Positions 16,027 through 24,201 of a stretch of 64,000 nucleotides of DNA are shown one piece after another. Source of the stretch: Lachnospiraceae bacterium (GTDB lineage Bacteria; Bacillota; Clostridia; Lachnospirales; Lachnospiraceae). The stretch's first letter is position 1. Every line of letters begins with the position of its first letter. Made by a program: the position numbers and the translations under genes. The stretch covers positions 54,749 through 118,748 of the forward strand of contig JAHZAV010000004.1 of the NCBI GenBank assembly GCA_019423745.1. Direction: 5' to 3'. The notes beneath the pieces are model-generated. The model searched no databases. It had not been told where the DNA came from and saw only the letters and a list, made by a program, of their open reading frames with translations.

Positions 16027-18288
16027 CTAGCCCACCTCCTTCATGTCATTTTCCAGTTCTTTTTCAGACAGCTGTGAGGATGCAATCTGATAATATGCAT
16101 CACAATTTTTCAACAACTCCCTGTGTGTACCGATGCCGGCAATTTTTCCGTCATCCAGGACAATAATCTGTTCTGCATGAAGAATGGTGCTGATTCTCTG
16201 CGCAACAATAATAACCGTGCTGTCTTTTGTCTTTTTCTTTAAAGCATTACGGACCGCCACATCTGTCTTGTAATCCAATGCTGAAAAACTGTCATCAAAA
16301 ATATAGACTTTCGGATGTTTTGCTACTGCTCTTGCAATGGACAATCTCTGTTTCTGACCTCCGGAAACATTAGATCCTCCCTGTGAAATTGGGCTATTAT
16401 ACTTTTTCTTCTTGTTTTCAATGAATTCTGTTGCCTGAGCGATTTCTGCTGCTTCCTGCATTTCCTCATTGGTTCCCTCTGGATTCCCATAAAGAATATT
16501 GGAGGCAATATCTCCGGAAAACAGCACACCTTTTTGTGGTACATATCCAAGTTCACTTCTTAATTTATGCTGGGTAATATTCCGGATGTCGTGTCCATCC
16601 AACAAAATTCTTCCTTCTGTCACGTCATAAAACCTTGGAATCAGATTTACCAGTGTAGTTTTGCCGCATCCGGTACTTCCGATAATCGCTGTAGTCTGGC
16701 CCGGTTTTGCAGTAAAGTTCAGATCTTCAAGTGCATCTTCCTCTGCTCCCGGATAGCGGAAAGATACATGTTCAAAGGTAATCTCTCCACGACAATGATC
16801 TATTTCTTCCGGCTGATCAGGATCCAGAATCAATGTATTACTCTGAAGCACCTCATCCACACGTTCTGCAGACACAGCCGCCCTTGGAAGCATAACAGAA
16901 ATCATACAAATCATAAGGAATGCCATAATAATCTGCATCGTATACTGGATAAACGCCATCATGTCTCCAACCTGCATCGTACCTTCACTGACGCTGTGGG
17001 CACCATTCCACACAATCAAAACAGAAATTCCGTTCATGATCAGCATCATAGCAGGCATCATAAAGGTCATGGCCCGGTTTACAAAAAGATTCAGCTTTGT
17101 AAGATCTGTATTGGCTTTATCAAACCGTTTTTCCTCATGGTCTTCTGTATGGAATGCCCGAATGACCTGCAGACCGGTAAGAATCTCTCTGGACACCAGG
17201 TTAAGGCGATCCACCATCTTCTGCACAATCTTAAATTTAGGCATAACAACAATAAACAAGACAATCACAATTGCGAGAATAAGACCTACAGCCAGACCAA
17301 TGATCCAGGACATATCCACATTTGTATTGAATACCTTCCAAATACCTCCCACTGCAATAATGGGGGCATACAGTACCATTCTTAAAATCATAACACTCAA
17401 TATCTGAATCTGCTGAATGTCATTTGTACTTCGGGTAATCAGTGAGGCCGTAGAGAAAGTATCGAACTCATTGTTGGAAAAGCCTACCACCTTATGGAAC
17501 ACTTTTCCTCTTGCTTCTCGACCCACACTGGCTGCAACTCTTGACGCCATCAACCCTACCAGAATGCTGGCCAGCATTCCAAGCGCTGCAAGAGACAGCA
17601 TTTTTCCACCTGTTTTTAAAATATAACTACTCTGTATGGAATCCATATCCAACCCTAACTTTTCATATACAGAACGGATATAGACCGTAGCAGCCTGCTC
17701 TACAATCGTATCAGGCATATCTTTGAGACTTTCATCCATCTGACTGATAATCTCATCTCTTTGTCCGTCATCTATGACAGAAAAAAGATCAAAAATGGTC
17801 AGCTCTTTTGAAGGATCCATAGACATGCCCATCTGCCCCTGCTGCATTTGACTTTGAATCTGCTCCTGCATTTTTCCTTCCATTTGTTTTGTCATATCAC
17901 TGCCGGATTCAAAACCAGAAACGAGAAGCATTGCTTTTCCCATTGCATCAGAAAGCTCCTGCACCTGATCTTTCTGCCTGCGAATCTCATCCTTCAACCG
18001 ATATACTGTACCGTCATAATCATAATCCTTACTATCACTTACCTCATATGCTTCTTTTACTTCTTTTTGATTTTCGGAAGGAATAAACAAAAGAATCTTA
18101 TTCAGTTCGTCCTCCGATATTTCTTCCGGAATCGTCTCATCGACACCGCCCTGCTGGATACCTACATTAACAATATCCGATGTGTAGGACGGAAGGGACA
18201 GATCACAATATGCCTGCACCATCAATACACATAAAATCAAAAGAACAGTTCCTGCATGTGGTTTCAGGAACTTAAATAACTTTCTCAT
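16027..18288 (-). CDS. ABC exporter subunit A with large extracellular insertion (753 residues)
   Basis: The partner half-exporter. After the first transmembrane helix (about 13-32) comes an insertion of roughly 180 residues (about 45-225), acidic and rich in Met and Gln (for example QSQMQQGQMGMSMDPS), before helix 2 near residue 232. Simple half-exporters have only a short loop here, so this should form an extracellular domain. The ATPase carries Walker A GSTGCGKTTL near 540, signature VSGGQKQRLSIARA near 640, and Walker B VYIFDDSFSALD near 663, where Asp replaces the usual catalytic Glu after Walker B. Together with the degenerate signature in the partner this fits one active and one degenerate ATP site. 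Follows marR by 27 bases. Confidence 0.9.
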   Translation of the reverse strand: MRKLFKFLKPHAGTVLLILCVLMVQAYCDLSLPSYTSDIVNVGIQQGGVDETIPEEISEDELNKILLFIPSENQKEVKEAYEVSDSKDYDYDGTVYRLKDEIRRQKDQVQELSDAMGKAMLLVSGFESGSDMTKQMEGKMQEQIQSQMQQGQMGMSMDPSKELTIFDLFSVIDDGQRDEIISQMDESLKDMPDTIVEQAATVYIRSVYEKLGLDMDSIQSSYILKTGGKMLSLAALGMLASILVGLMASRVAASVGREARGKVFHKVVGFSNNEFDTFSTASLITRSTNDIQQIQILSVMILRMVLYAPIIAVGGIWKVFNTNVDMSWIIGLAVGLILAIVIVLFIVVMPKFKIVQKMVDRLNLVSREILTGLQVIRAFHTEDHEEKRFDKANTDLTKLNLFVNRAMTFMMPAMMLIMNGISVLIVWNGAHSVSEGTMQVGDMMAFIQYTMQIIMAFLMICMISVMLPRAAVSAERVDEVLQSNTLILDPDQPEEIDHCRGEITFEHVSFRYPGAEEDALEDLNFTAKPGQTTAIIGSTGCGKTTLVNLIPRFYDVTEGRILLDGHDIRNITQHKLRSELGYVPQKGVLFSGDIASNILYGNPEGTNEEMQEAAEIAQATEFIENKKKKYNSPISQGGSNVSGGQKQRLSIARAVAKHPKVYIFDDSFSALDYKTDVAVRNALKKKTKDSTVIIVAQRISTILHAEQIIVLDDGKIAGIGTHRELLKNCDAYYQIASSQLSEKELENDMKEVG

Positions 18289-18315
18289 AAACTTATGTCT
18301 CTCCTTTTGTCATGA

Positions 18316-18816
18316 TTATTCCATTCTATCCTGGGGATACATCTGGTTCATAAAACAGTTCATATCCATTTCCTTCATTTCTTTGGATCTCAGAATATTT
18401 TCTTCCATCTGCAATAAAAATCTGCGGAGCAAAAGTTTCTCCTCCGGCAGAAATCCCCGAAATATAATTTCTTCCATCTGGCGGAATACTTTCTTCATGT
18501 TGTCAATACATCCAGCCCCCTTTTCCGTCAAATGAATCCATATTTTTCTCTGATCTTGTTCATGTGGCTGTTTCGTCACATATCCTTTCTCTTCCATCTT
18601 TCTGAGAGCAACCGTCATGGACGGCGGCGTAATCCCTATTTTTGCTGCCAGTTCTGCCTGCGTCAGATTCCCGTGGCGATGCAAAGTAAACAGAATGCCT
18701 GCCTGACCGGGATTCAGATCAAAATGCTCCAGAAGATGTATGGCCTGGTACTTTGTCAGATGAAGAAGCTGCTGCAAAATCACCTGAACAGGAGCATTTT
18801 CATTATCTAATTTCAT
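18316..18816 (-). CDS. MarR family repressor of the ABC exporter operon
   Basis: A 166-residue MarR-type winged helix-turn-helix regulator. The DNA-binding region (about 45-110) contains NLTQAELAAKIGITPPSMTVALRKMEEKGYVTKQ, followed by the wing DQRKIWIHLTEKG. N- and C-terminal helices would form the dimer interface. It is the first gene of an operon with the two ABC exporter genes 27 bases downstream. A consensus promoter and two AT-rich palindromes sit just upstream, one over the predicted transcription start, so negative autoregulation and ligand-triggered induction of the exporter is the simplest model. GGGAGGTG precedes ATG 18816. The ligand is unknown. Confidence 0.92.
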   Translation of the reverse strand: MKLDNENAPVQVILQQLLHLTKYQAIHLLEHFDLNPGQAGILFTLHRHGNLTQAELAAKIGITPPSMTVALRKMEEKGYVTKQPHEQDQRKIWIHLTEKGAGCIDNMKKVFRQMEEIIFRGFLPEEKLLLRRFLLQMEENILRSKEMKEMDMNCFMNQMYPQDRME

Positions 18817-18834
18817 TCTGCACCTCCCTATTAG

Positions 18835-18846
18835 TTAGATATCTAA
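18835..18846. promoter_or_regulatory. Proximal MarR operator candidate
   Basis: TTAGATATCTAA is an exact 12-bp palindrome lying over the predicted transcription start and 18 bases before the marR ATG. Its size and AT-rich form fit MarR-family operators. Confidence 0.7.
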
Positions 18847-18851
18847 TGATT

Positions 18852-18880
18852 ATTCTAGTAGTATTGCTTTTTAAAGTCAA
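18852..18880 (-). promoter_or_regulatory. Promoter of marR-ABC operon
   Basis: Minus strand TTGACT (18875-18880), 17 bases, TAGAAT (18852-18857): near-consensus sigma-A promoter. The start is predicted near 18846, inside the proximal palindrome. Confidence 0.85.
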
Positions 18881-18931
18881 CTTCTATAGATTATTTTTTA
18901 TTGTTTTCTTATATTTTTCACAAAAAATTAA

Positions 18932-18943
18932 TTAAATATCTAA
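18932..18943. promoter_or_regulatory. Distal MarR operator candidate
   Basis: TTAAATATCTAA differs from the proximal palindrome at one position and lies about 97 bases upstream of it, beyond the -35 box. Two copies of the same unusual motif around one promoter support a shared binding protein. Confidence 0.55.
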
Positions 18944-18957
18944 TTAAAAAATGCAAT

Positions 18958-18994
18958 TTGGCACGTAACACTTTTCAAAAATGTTACGTGCCAA
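18958..18994 (-). terminator. Terminator of the nucleotidyltransferase gene (bidirectional shape)
   Basis: A perfect 13-bp stem (18958-18970 with 18982-18994, 11-base loop) with T-rich runs on both sides in the respective reading directions. It is 12 bases past the stop of the gene at 19007. Confidence 0.85.
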
Positions 18995-19006
18995 GTTAAT
19001 TTTTTA

Positions 19007-19612
19007 TCAATCAATATCTTCTTCTACTATTTTGCTTTTTATATTTGGCTCTTCCTGTACAAAGTGAAAATGTCTGATCCGTTCCTCCAGTCCATGCTCT
19101 ACGATGTACTGATATACGCTCTTGGGTACCAGATGCTCCCACTCCTCCCCGGAAGCAATGCAGCTTCGTACCCATGTACCGGTGACGCCGGCTTCTTCCT
19201 TCGTCCTTCTCCAGAGTACTTCTGTCTTAAGGCCTAACCCGTTTAATATTTTCAGCTTTTCTTCTTCCCAGCCATCACAGATTCCCAGATAATACACTCC
19301 ATCCTCTGGAACATACTGTGTAATATATTCCGGACGATTAATGGGGAACGGCATAATTTCATATTCTGTTGCCGGTACTCCAAATTCTTCCATAGCCAGA
19401 CAAATCATTTCATAGCGTTCCAGATAGGTTAATGGATTTGCACCTCTTGTAGACCGTTTTTCATCATTGACGGATTCCCGTACATAAGATGGATCTGGAT
19501 TTGTAATTCCGATATATAATTTTTGACAGCGCATTTTTGCTGCCAGCAGATATTCCATATGTTTTAGATGAAGAACCTGAAATCTTGCATTTACAACCCC
19601 TTTTTCTACCAT
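19007..19612 (-). CDS. Nucleotidyltransferase of the NadM-like adenylyltransferase fold
   Basis: A 201-residue cytidylyltransferase-like protein. The start GVVNARFQVLHLKHMEYLLAA resembles the archaeal-type nicotinamide mononucleotide adenylyltransferase opening (GRFQPxHxGH); the nucleotide-binding HxGH is HLKH here, near residues 14-17. LYIGITNPDPSYVRES is typical of the next strand, and TGTWVRSCIASGEEW near residue 143 matches the second nucleotide motif (ISSTxxR-like). The family adenylylates NMN or related pyridine mononucleotides; the substrate here is not certain. The C-terminal 30 residues, rich in charged residues, extend past the fold. It is monocistronic: a promoter just upstream and a strong hairpin just downstream. 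Confidence 0.75.
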   Translation of the reverse strand: MVEKGVVNARFQVLHLKHMEYLLAAKMRCQKLYIGITNPDPSYVRESVNDEKRSTRGANPLTYLERYEMICLAMEEFGVPATEYEIMPFPINRPEYITQYVPEDGVYYLGICDGWEEEKLKILNGLGLKTEVLWRRTKEEAGVTGTWVRSCIASGEEWEHLVPKSVYQYIVEHGLEERIRHFHFVQEEPNIKSKIVEEDID

Positions 19613-19645
19613 GTCTGATTCTCTCCTCTTATTTTGTTCTTTCTC

Positions 19646-19674
19646 AGTATACCCTGACTGACTGTCAAATGCAA
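19646..19674 (-). promoter_or_regulatory. Promoter of the nucleotidyltransferase gene
   Basis: Minus strand TTGCAT (19669-19674), 17 bases, TATACT (19646-19651), leading to a short leader before ATG 19612. Confidence 0.7.
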
Positions 19675-19698
19675 CCGACCTTGCGACTTGTTTTGCAG

Positions 19699-19727
19699 TT
19701 GCCAGTCATCTTCTCCTATATTAAAAT
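19699..19727 (+). promoter_or_regulatory. Promoter of the Crp/Fnr regulator gene
   Basis: TTGCCA (19699-19704), 17 bases, TAAAAT (19722-19727). About 47 bases of leader would follow before ATG 19781. Confidence 0.65.
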
Positions 19728-19780
19728 AGATATGTAACATACTTTAAACTATTTATTTTCATATATAAAGGAGGATTTTT

Positions 19781-20455
19781 ATGCTTCAGACAGACCAACA
19801 GAACTATATTCAAAATTCTCTTCCCTTTTGGGATAAACTTACCTCTTCTGAAAAAAATGTCGTAATGAGCAATGCAGCTTTTTCATTCTATAAAAGAGGA
19901 GAATCCATTTACAGTGCTGATTACAAATGCCTTGGGCTTCTCCTGGTAAAATCCGGATCTCTCCGTGTATACATCCTTTCAGAAGATGGGCGGGAAATAA
20001 CTTTGTATCGCATTCACGAAGGAGAACTTTGTATTCTTTCTGCCTCGTGCGTTCTTGAATCCATCACATTTGATGTGCATATCGATGCTGTAACGGATTG
20101 CGAACTTCTTCAGATCAGTTCTTCTGCCATTGCACTTCTGATGCATGACAACATTTATGTAGAAGCCTTTGCATACCGAACAGCGACGGAACGATTCTCT
20201 GATGTCATGTGGGCAATGCAGCAGATTTTGTTCATGAGTTTTGACCGTCGTCTTGCCATTTTTCTATTGGATGAATCTGCCTCATTAAAATCTGATGAAA
20301 TTCCCATGACTCATGAACAAATTGCAAAACTCATGGGAAGTGCCCGGGAAGTTGTTACCCGGATGCTAAAATATTTTTCTTCCGAAGGATATGTGGAACT
20401 GTCCCGGGGAATGGTGAATCTTATTGATAAAGCCGCCCTGCGGCGGCTTTGTTGA
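19781..20455 (+). CDS. Crp/Fnr family transcriptional regulator
   Basis: A 224-residue regulator with an N-terminal cupin-like effector domain (about 10-130; YKRGESIYSADYKCLGLLLVKSGSLRVYILSEDGREITLY is class-typical) and a C-terminal winged helix (about 150-220) with MTHEQIAKLMGSAREVVTRML as recognition region. The residues that bind cAMP in Crp are not evident, and the N-terminal Cys cluster of Fnr is missing, although several scattered Cys occur (LCILSASC, DCELL), so the signal may be redox or another ligand. This type is common in gut Clostridia and often called after ArcR/Fnr. GGAGG precedes the ATG. The last codons form a terminator hairpin shared with the convergent protease gene. Confidence 0.88.
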   Translation: MLQTDQQNYIQNSLPFWDKLTSSEKNVVMSNAAFSFYKRGESIYSADYKCLGLLLVKSGSLRVYILSEDGREITLYRIHEGELCILSASCVLESITFDVHIDAVTDCELLQISSSAIALLMHDNIYVEAFAYRTATERFSDVMWAMQQILFMSFDRRLAIFLLDESASLKSDEIPMTHEQIAKLMGSAREVVTRMLKYFSSEGYVELSRGMVNLIDKAALRRLC

Positions 20456-20460
20456 TCTTT
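20429..20460. terminator. Bidirectional terminator between crp-like and site-2 protease genes
   Basis: Perfect 9-bp G/C-rich stem (20429-20437 with 20442-20450, 4-base loop), with T-rich sequence on each side in both directions. It overlaps the last codons of the Crp/Fnr gene and ends 9 bases before the convergent protease gene stop. Confidence 0.85.
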
Positions 20461-21151
20461 ATACATAAGTACCCACAGAAGGGGTTATTGTCGTCCCGGA
20501 ACCGAATCCCAGCAAATGACTGACAATCGTCCACATAAACTGGAAAATCTGATTTCCAGCTACATTCATGGGATAACTTAACGCTCCACTCATCAAGAGA
20601 ACAATAAGAATTAAAGTCCTGTATGGTCGTATTCTTGCATAAAAATACCCGACTTTCGGATATATCTGTTCCAGCACATTGGAACCATCCAGGGGTGGAA
20701 ATGGAATCAGATTGAAAACTCCAAGACCAATATTCATTTGTGCAGAGTAATAGCAAAGGAGAAATCCTGCCTGCACAAAGCCCGAATCCCAGCTTCCCCA
20801 CAAAACAAAGAAGCCACAAAATATAAGGGAAAGGAATGCCAGAATAAAGTTCATAAAAGGACCCGCAAGGGACACCAGAATAATTCCTTTCCTTCTATCT
20901 TTATAGCACCGGGTATTGATTCGTACCGGTCTTGCCCAACCCATATGAAAAAAGATCAGACAAAGCGTTCCCGCCAAATCCAGATGTTTCAATGGATTCA
21001 AAGACATCCTTCCGTCCAGTCTGGGAGTAGGATCTCCTAATTTTTCCGAAACCCAGCCGTGGGCATATTCATGAAATGTGATAGCAATTAAAATTACCGG
21101 AACTGTATAGAGCAAAATTTTTATCTGTTCTAAATAGTATTGAAATATCAT
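20459..21151 (-). CDS. Site-2 protease family (M50) membrane metalloprotease
   Basis: A 230-residue intramembrane zinc protease. The zinc site HExxH is HEYAH in ITFHEYAHGWVSEKLG near residue 27, and the third ligand is in NLIPFPPLDGSNVL near residue 145. Hydrophobic helices surround both motifs. It belongs to the small M50 group (YwhC/Rip-like without PDZ domain) with about five to six membrane spans. It starts 2 bases after ftsH, so the operon encodes two membrane metalloproteases with a coiled-coil protein. Substrates are unknown; family members cleave membrane-bound anti-sigma factors or signal peptides. Confidence 0.88.
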   Translation of the reverse strand: MIFQYYLEQIKILLYTVPVILIAITFHEYAHGWVSEKLGDPTPRLDGRMSLNPLKHLDLAGTLCLIFFHMGWARPVRINTRCYKDRRKGIILVSLAGPFMNFILAFLSLIFCGFFVLWGSWDSGFVQAGFLLCYYSAQMNIGLGVFNLIPFPPLDGSNVLEQIYPKVGYFYARIRPYRTLILIVLLMSGALSYPMNVAGNQIFQFMWTIVSHLLGFGSGTTITPSVGTYV

Positions 21152-21153
21152 CT

Positions 21154-22980
21154 CTATTCATCCTTCTTAAGCAAAATTTTCATAAACTCTTCCCCTGTAA
21201 TCGTCTCTCTCTCATAAAGATACTGCGCGATCTCATCCAGCTTTCTTCTGTTTTCCCGGATAATAGCAGCAGCTTTTTCATATTGTTCTTTTACCACATT
21301 TACTACCTTTTTGTCAATTTCCGCCTGTGTTTCTGCCGAGCAAGCAAGCGAAGTATCTCCTCCAAGGTACTGATTTGTCTGAGTTTCCATTGCCACCATA
21401 CCGAATTCTTCGCTCATACCACATCTTGTAATCATTGCTCTTGCAAGCTTGGTAGCCTGTTCAATATCGTTAGAAGCTCCTGTCGTAATAGACCGAAATA
21501 CAATTTCTTCAGCTGCTCTTCCTCCTGTTAAAGTTGCAATTTTATTTTCAATCTCTTCTTTGCTCATGAGATAGTGATTTCCCTCATCTACCTGCATCGT
21601 ATAGCCAAGGGCTCCAGACGTACGGGGTACAATCGTAATTTTCTGGACAGGTGCAGAATTGGTCTGCATTGCCGCAACAAGAGCGTGACCTACCTCATGA
21701 TACGATACAATTAATTTTTCTTTGTCTGTCAAAATTGCATTCTTCTTCTGGTAACCGGCAATCACGACCTCAATACTCTCTTCCAAATCCATCTGGGTAG
21801 CAAATGTCCTGTTCTCTCGCACAGCCCGAAGCGCTGCCTCATTAACAATATTGGCCAACTCTGCTCCCGAAGCCCCGGAAGCCATACGGGCAATCTTGTT
21901 AAAATCTACATTATCCGCAATTTTAATCTTTTTGGCGTGTACTCTTAAAATATCTTCACGCCCCTTCAAATCCGGAAGCTCCACTGGGACTCTTCTATCG
22001 AACCGACCTGGTCTTAGAAGCGCCGGATCCAGAGATTCGGGCCGATTAGTAGCTGCAAGTATGATAACACCTGTGTTTTCCTCAAACCCATCCATTTCTG
22101 TCAATAACTGATTTAATGTCTGTTCTCTCTCATCATTTCCGCCAATCTGACCGTCTCTCTTTTTCCCAATGGCATCAATCTCATCAATGAATACGATACA
22201 AGGAGCCTTTTCTTTTGCCTGACTAAAAAGATCCCTCACTTTAGATGCTCCCATTCCAACAAACATTTCCACAAATTCTGATCCGGAAATAGAAAAGAAT
22301 GGAACATTCGCTTCTCCTGCAACTGCCTTGGCCAGCATTGTCTTACCTGTTCCCGGAGGTCCTACAAGAAGAATTCCTTTTGGCATAGATGCTCCTATTT
22401 CTTTATATTTTTCTGGATTGTGCAAATATTCCACAATCTCTGTCAGATTTTCTTTGGCTTCATCCTCACCTGCTACATCTGTAAATTTAATCCCTTCTGT
22501 GGAATTCACATAGATTTTGGCGTTGCTTTTCCCCATGCCAAACATCATTGAATTGGCTCCTCCGGCTTTTTTAGTGAGTTTTCGAGACATATACTGTCCA
22601 ATCAGTATAAAAACTACCAAGGGCATAATCCAAGAAAGTAATGCACTTAGCACCGGAGAAGTCTGCTTGATTTCTTCCCCATAAAATGAAATACCTGCCT
22701 GATATAATCTCTCAGTCAATTCAGCATCTTCCACCATAGCAGTCTTATAGACCGCTGTCTCCTTCTTATCTGTAAACAATATGGTATTTTCCTGTTGTTG
22801 TATTTCTACCCTCCCTATCTTTCCTTCTTCTGTCATAGATATAAATGTACCATAATCTACTTCTTTTATCTGCCGCTCTGAAATCCAAGGCATTGCAAAC
22901 AGGTTAAACAAAAGCAGTGCGATAATAACAATCGTATAATAATAGATCAGTGGTTTCTTCGGTGTTTTTACTTGTTTCAT
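21154..22980 (-). CDS. ftsH: ATP-dependent zinc metalloprotease FtsH
   Basis: Membrane-anchored AAA+ protease, 608 residues. Order: first membrane helix (about 13-30), a small extracytoplasmic domain (about 31-108), second helix (about 110-128), AAA+ module with Walker A VGPPGTGKTMLAKA near 206, Walker B IVFIDEIDAIGKKR near 268, arginine finger region LRPGRFDRRVPVELP, and the zinc protease domain with HEVGH near 428 and the third ligand region in MITRCGMSEEFG. Its start overlaps the stop of the upstream coiled-coil gene (ATGA), and the M50 protease follows after 2 bases. A GGAXG-like coupling is likely. This may be one of several FtsH copies; the typical tilS-hpt-ftsH neighbourhood is absent here. 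Confidence 0.96.
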   Translation of the reverse strand: MKQVKTPKKPLIYYYTIVIIALLLFNLFAMPWISERQIKEVDYGTFISMTEEGKIGRVEIQQQENTILFTDKKETAVYKTAMVEDAELTERLYQAGISFYGEEIKQTSPVLSALLSWIMPLVVFILIGQYMSRKLTKKAGGANSMMFGMGKSNAKIYVNSTEGIKFTDVAGEDEAKENLTEIVEYLHNPEKYKEIGASMPKGILLVGPPGTGKTMLAKAVAGEANVPFFSISGSEFVEMFVGMGASKVRDLFSQAKEKAPCIVFIDEIDAIGKKRDGQIGGNDEREQTLNQLLTEMDGFEENTGVIILAATNRPESLDPALLRPGRFDRRVPVELPDLKGREDILRVHAKKIKIADNVDFNKIARMASGASGAELANIVNEAALRAVRENRTFATQMDLEESIEVVIAGYQKKNAILTDKEKLIVSYHEVGHALVAAMQTNSAPVQKITIVPRTSGALGYTMQVDEGNHYLMSKEEIENKIATLTGGRAAEEIVFRSITTGASNDIEQATKLARAMITRCGMSEEFGMVAMETQTNQYLGGDTSLACSAETQAEIDKKVVNVVKEQYEKAAAIIRENRRKLDEIAQYLYERETITGEEFMKILLKKDE

Positions 22981-23417
22981 ATCGTTTCCTCCTGCTGTTC
23001 TTCACATTTCATTTGTACATCAATAGCTGTCAGCACCGCTAAAAGTGCATGGTTCATTGCCTGAGTTGCAAAATCAATACTATACTCTGCATACAGCGTC
23101 TTTGCCTCCGCCTCTTTCTCCAGCATAGTTCCAACTCCGCCCATATCATCAGTCATACTCTCTATCAGAGCTTTGGTACGGTGCATATATTCCAGCTGCG
23201 CTTCAGCCAATTTATAAACTGCCTGGGAGCGACATCCTTCCATTCTTTTTTCCAGTATATAATTTTGCTCCTCGCATTCACTTCGCATTCTCTGCATTTC
23301 CTGCTGAATTCTTCCATGATCCTCGTTCTGACATATCTTCATTCTTCCTTGAAACTGCTCATATTGACGTTCCAGCTCATAAAGCTTTGCCGCAAAAAGG
23401 CCCTGTCCGATCATCAT
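22977..23417 (-). CDS. Unrecognised coiled-coil protein translationally coupled to ftsH
   Basis: A 146-residue, mostly helical protein that I do not recognise. Residues 5-80 are charged with heptad-like hydrophobic spacing (LYELERQYEQFQGRMKIC, then MQRMRSECEEQNYILEKRM), suggesting a coiled coil. The end contains FATQAMNHALLAVLTAIDVQMKCEEQQEE, a second helix. No signal peptide or clear membrane span; several Cys. GGAGGG precedes ATG 23417. The stop overlaps the ftsH start by four bases, so the two proteins are made together. A role as adaptor or regulator of FtsH is an inference from this arrangement only. Confidence 0.7.
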   Translation of the reverse strand: MMIGQGLFAAKLYELERQYEQFQGRMKICQNEDHGRIQQEMQRMRSECEEQNYILEKRMEGCRSQAVYKLAEAQLEYMHRTKALIESMTDDMGGVGTMLEKEAEAKTLYAEYSIDFATQAMNHALLAVLTAIDVQMKCEEQQEETI

Positions 23418-23471
23418 TTTTTAATCCCTCCATTTCTTTTTTTACTTTAGCACCATCCCGTTCCTTTTTCC

Positions 23472-23501
23472 ATTATCACTCTTCTTCATATGACTAGACA
23501 A
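23472..23501 (-). promoter_or_regulatory. Possible promoter of the coiled-coil/ftsH/M50 operon
   Basis: Minus strand TTGTCT (23496-23501), 18 bases, GATAAT (23472-23477), 55 bases before ATG 23417. Moderate matches only. Confidence 0.4.
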
Positions 23502-23544
23502 ACCGGACGATCTGTAAAGAAGATATCTGGACAGTCGTTTTTTT

Positions 23545-23586
23545 CTGTGCTATGCTTTTCATATTAATGTACAAAAAAAAGCACAG
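23545..23586. promoter_or_regulatory. Dyad upstream of the TetR-type gene
   Basis: CTGTGCT (23545-23551) and AGCACAG (23580-23586) are exact inverted copies, with TTTT/AAAA tracts continuing the symmetry inwards. It may be a TetR operator or a weak hairpin. No convincing promoter boxes are seen with it. Confidence 0.35.
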
Positions 23587-23640
23587 GTACAGCTAATCAC
23601 CATCTTGTATACCAGTGCTTCTATGACAGGAGGTATTTAT

Positions 23641-24186
23641 TTGTCTGAAAATATAAAAGAAAAAATTGTCTATGCCTTTCTGGAAATGACCGATAAAAAA
23701 GGCATAGACAAAATTACAATTAAAGACCTGGTGGAAAAATGCGGTATTTCCCGTCAGGCCTTTTACTATCATTTTCGCGATATCCTTGATGTCATTGAAT
23801 ATATCCTTCAAAAATCAGCGGATCATCTTATGGAACAGTGTCTGACTGCTCCTTCCATCAAGGATGCCCTTAATCTGTTTGTAGATTTTTCCATAGATAA
23901 TAATGCTTTCATCCATCGTCTTTTAGACTCACGGCAGAGAGCAAATATGGAAAATCTCATCTTCCAATGTTTCCGGAACTACATGGAAGATATCTATCGC
24001 CAAAAAGCTTCTGAAATACCAATCAATTATTGTGACTTCAAAGTAGCTCTGGATTTTTACACCCATGGAATTGCCGGACTCTTAATGGAAAACATTAACC
24101 AAAACACTTTTGACAGGGCATTGCTGGCAGACCAAATGTACCGTCTTCTTGGCGGACAAATCACGCTCTTTCCAGCCAGTGAATAA
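23641..24186 (+). CDS. TetR/AcrR family regulator (TTG start)
   Basis: A 181-residue TetR-type regulator. The N-terminal helix-turn-helix domain (about 1-55) shows KITIKDLVEKCGISRQAFYYHFRDILDVIEYIL, and the C-terminal region, with FHR-like FIHRLLDSRQRANMENLIF, matches the TetR_C of DhaS-like proteins. The start is fixed by AGGAGG (23628-23633) seven bases before TTG 23641; ATG 23623 would read through the ribosome site and is rejected. No divergent or downstream plus-strand gene is available as an obvious target: the next gene converges. A dyad at 23545-23586 upstream may be its own operator. Ligand and regulon unknown. Confidence 0.85.
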   Translation: MSENIKEKIVYAFLEMTDKKGIDKITIKDLVEKCGISRQAFYYHFRDILDVIEYILQKSADHLMEQCLTAPSIKDALNLFVDFSIDNNAFIHRLLDSRQRANMENLIFQCFRNYMEDIYRQKASEIPINYCDFKVALDFYTHGIAGLLMENINQNTFDRALLADQMYRLLGGQITLFPASE

Positions 24187-24201
24187 TATTTCATCCTGTT
24201 T

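Noticed and set aside
16567..17385. Plus-strand open frame (272 codons) opposite the 753-residue ABC subunit
   Set aside because: Antisense shadow with His/Asn-rich low-quality sequence and no ribosome site.
23605..23640. TetR gene starting at TTG 23605 or ATG 23623
   Set aside because: Both would put the AGGAGG site inside the coding sequence; the TTG at 23641 has ideal spacing and yields the normal family N-terminus.
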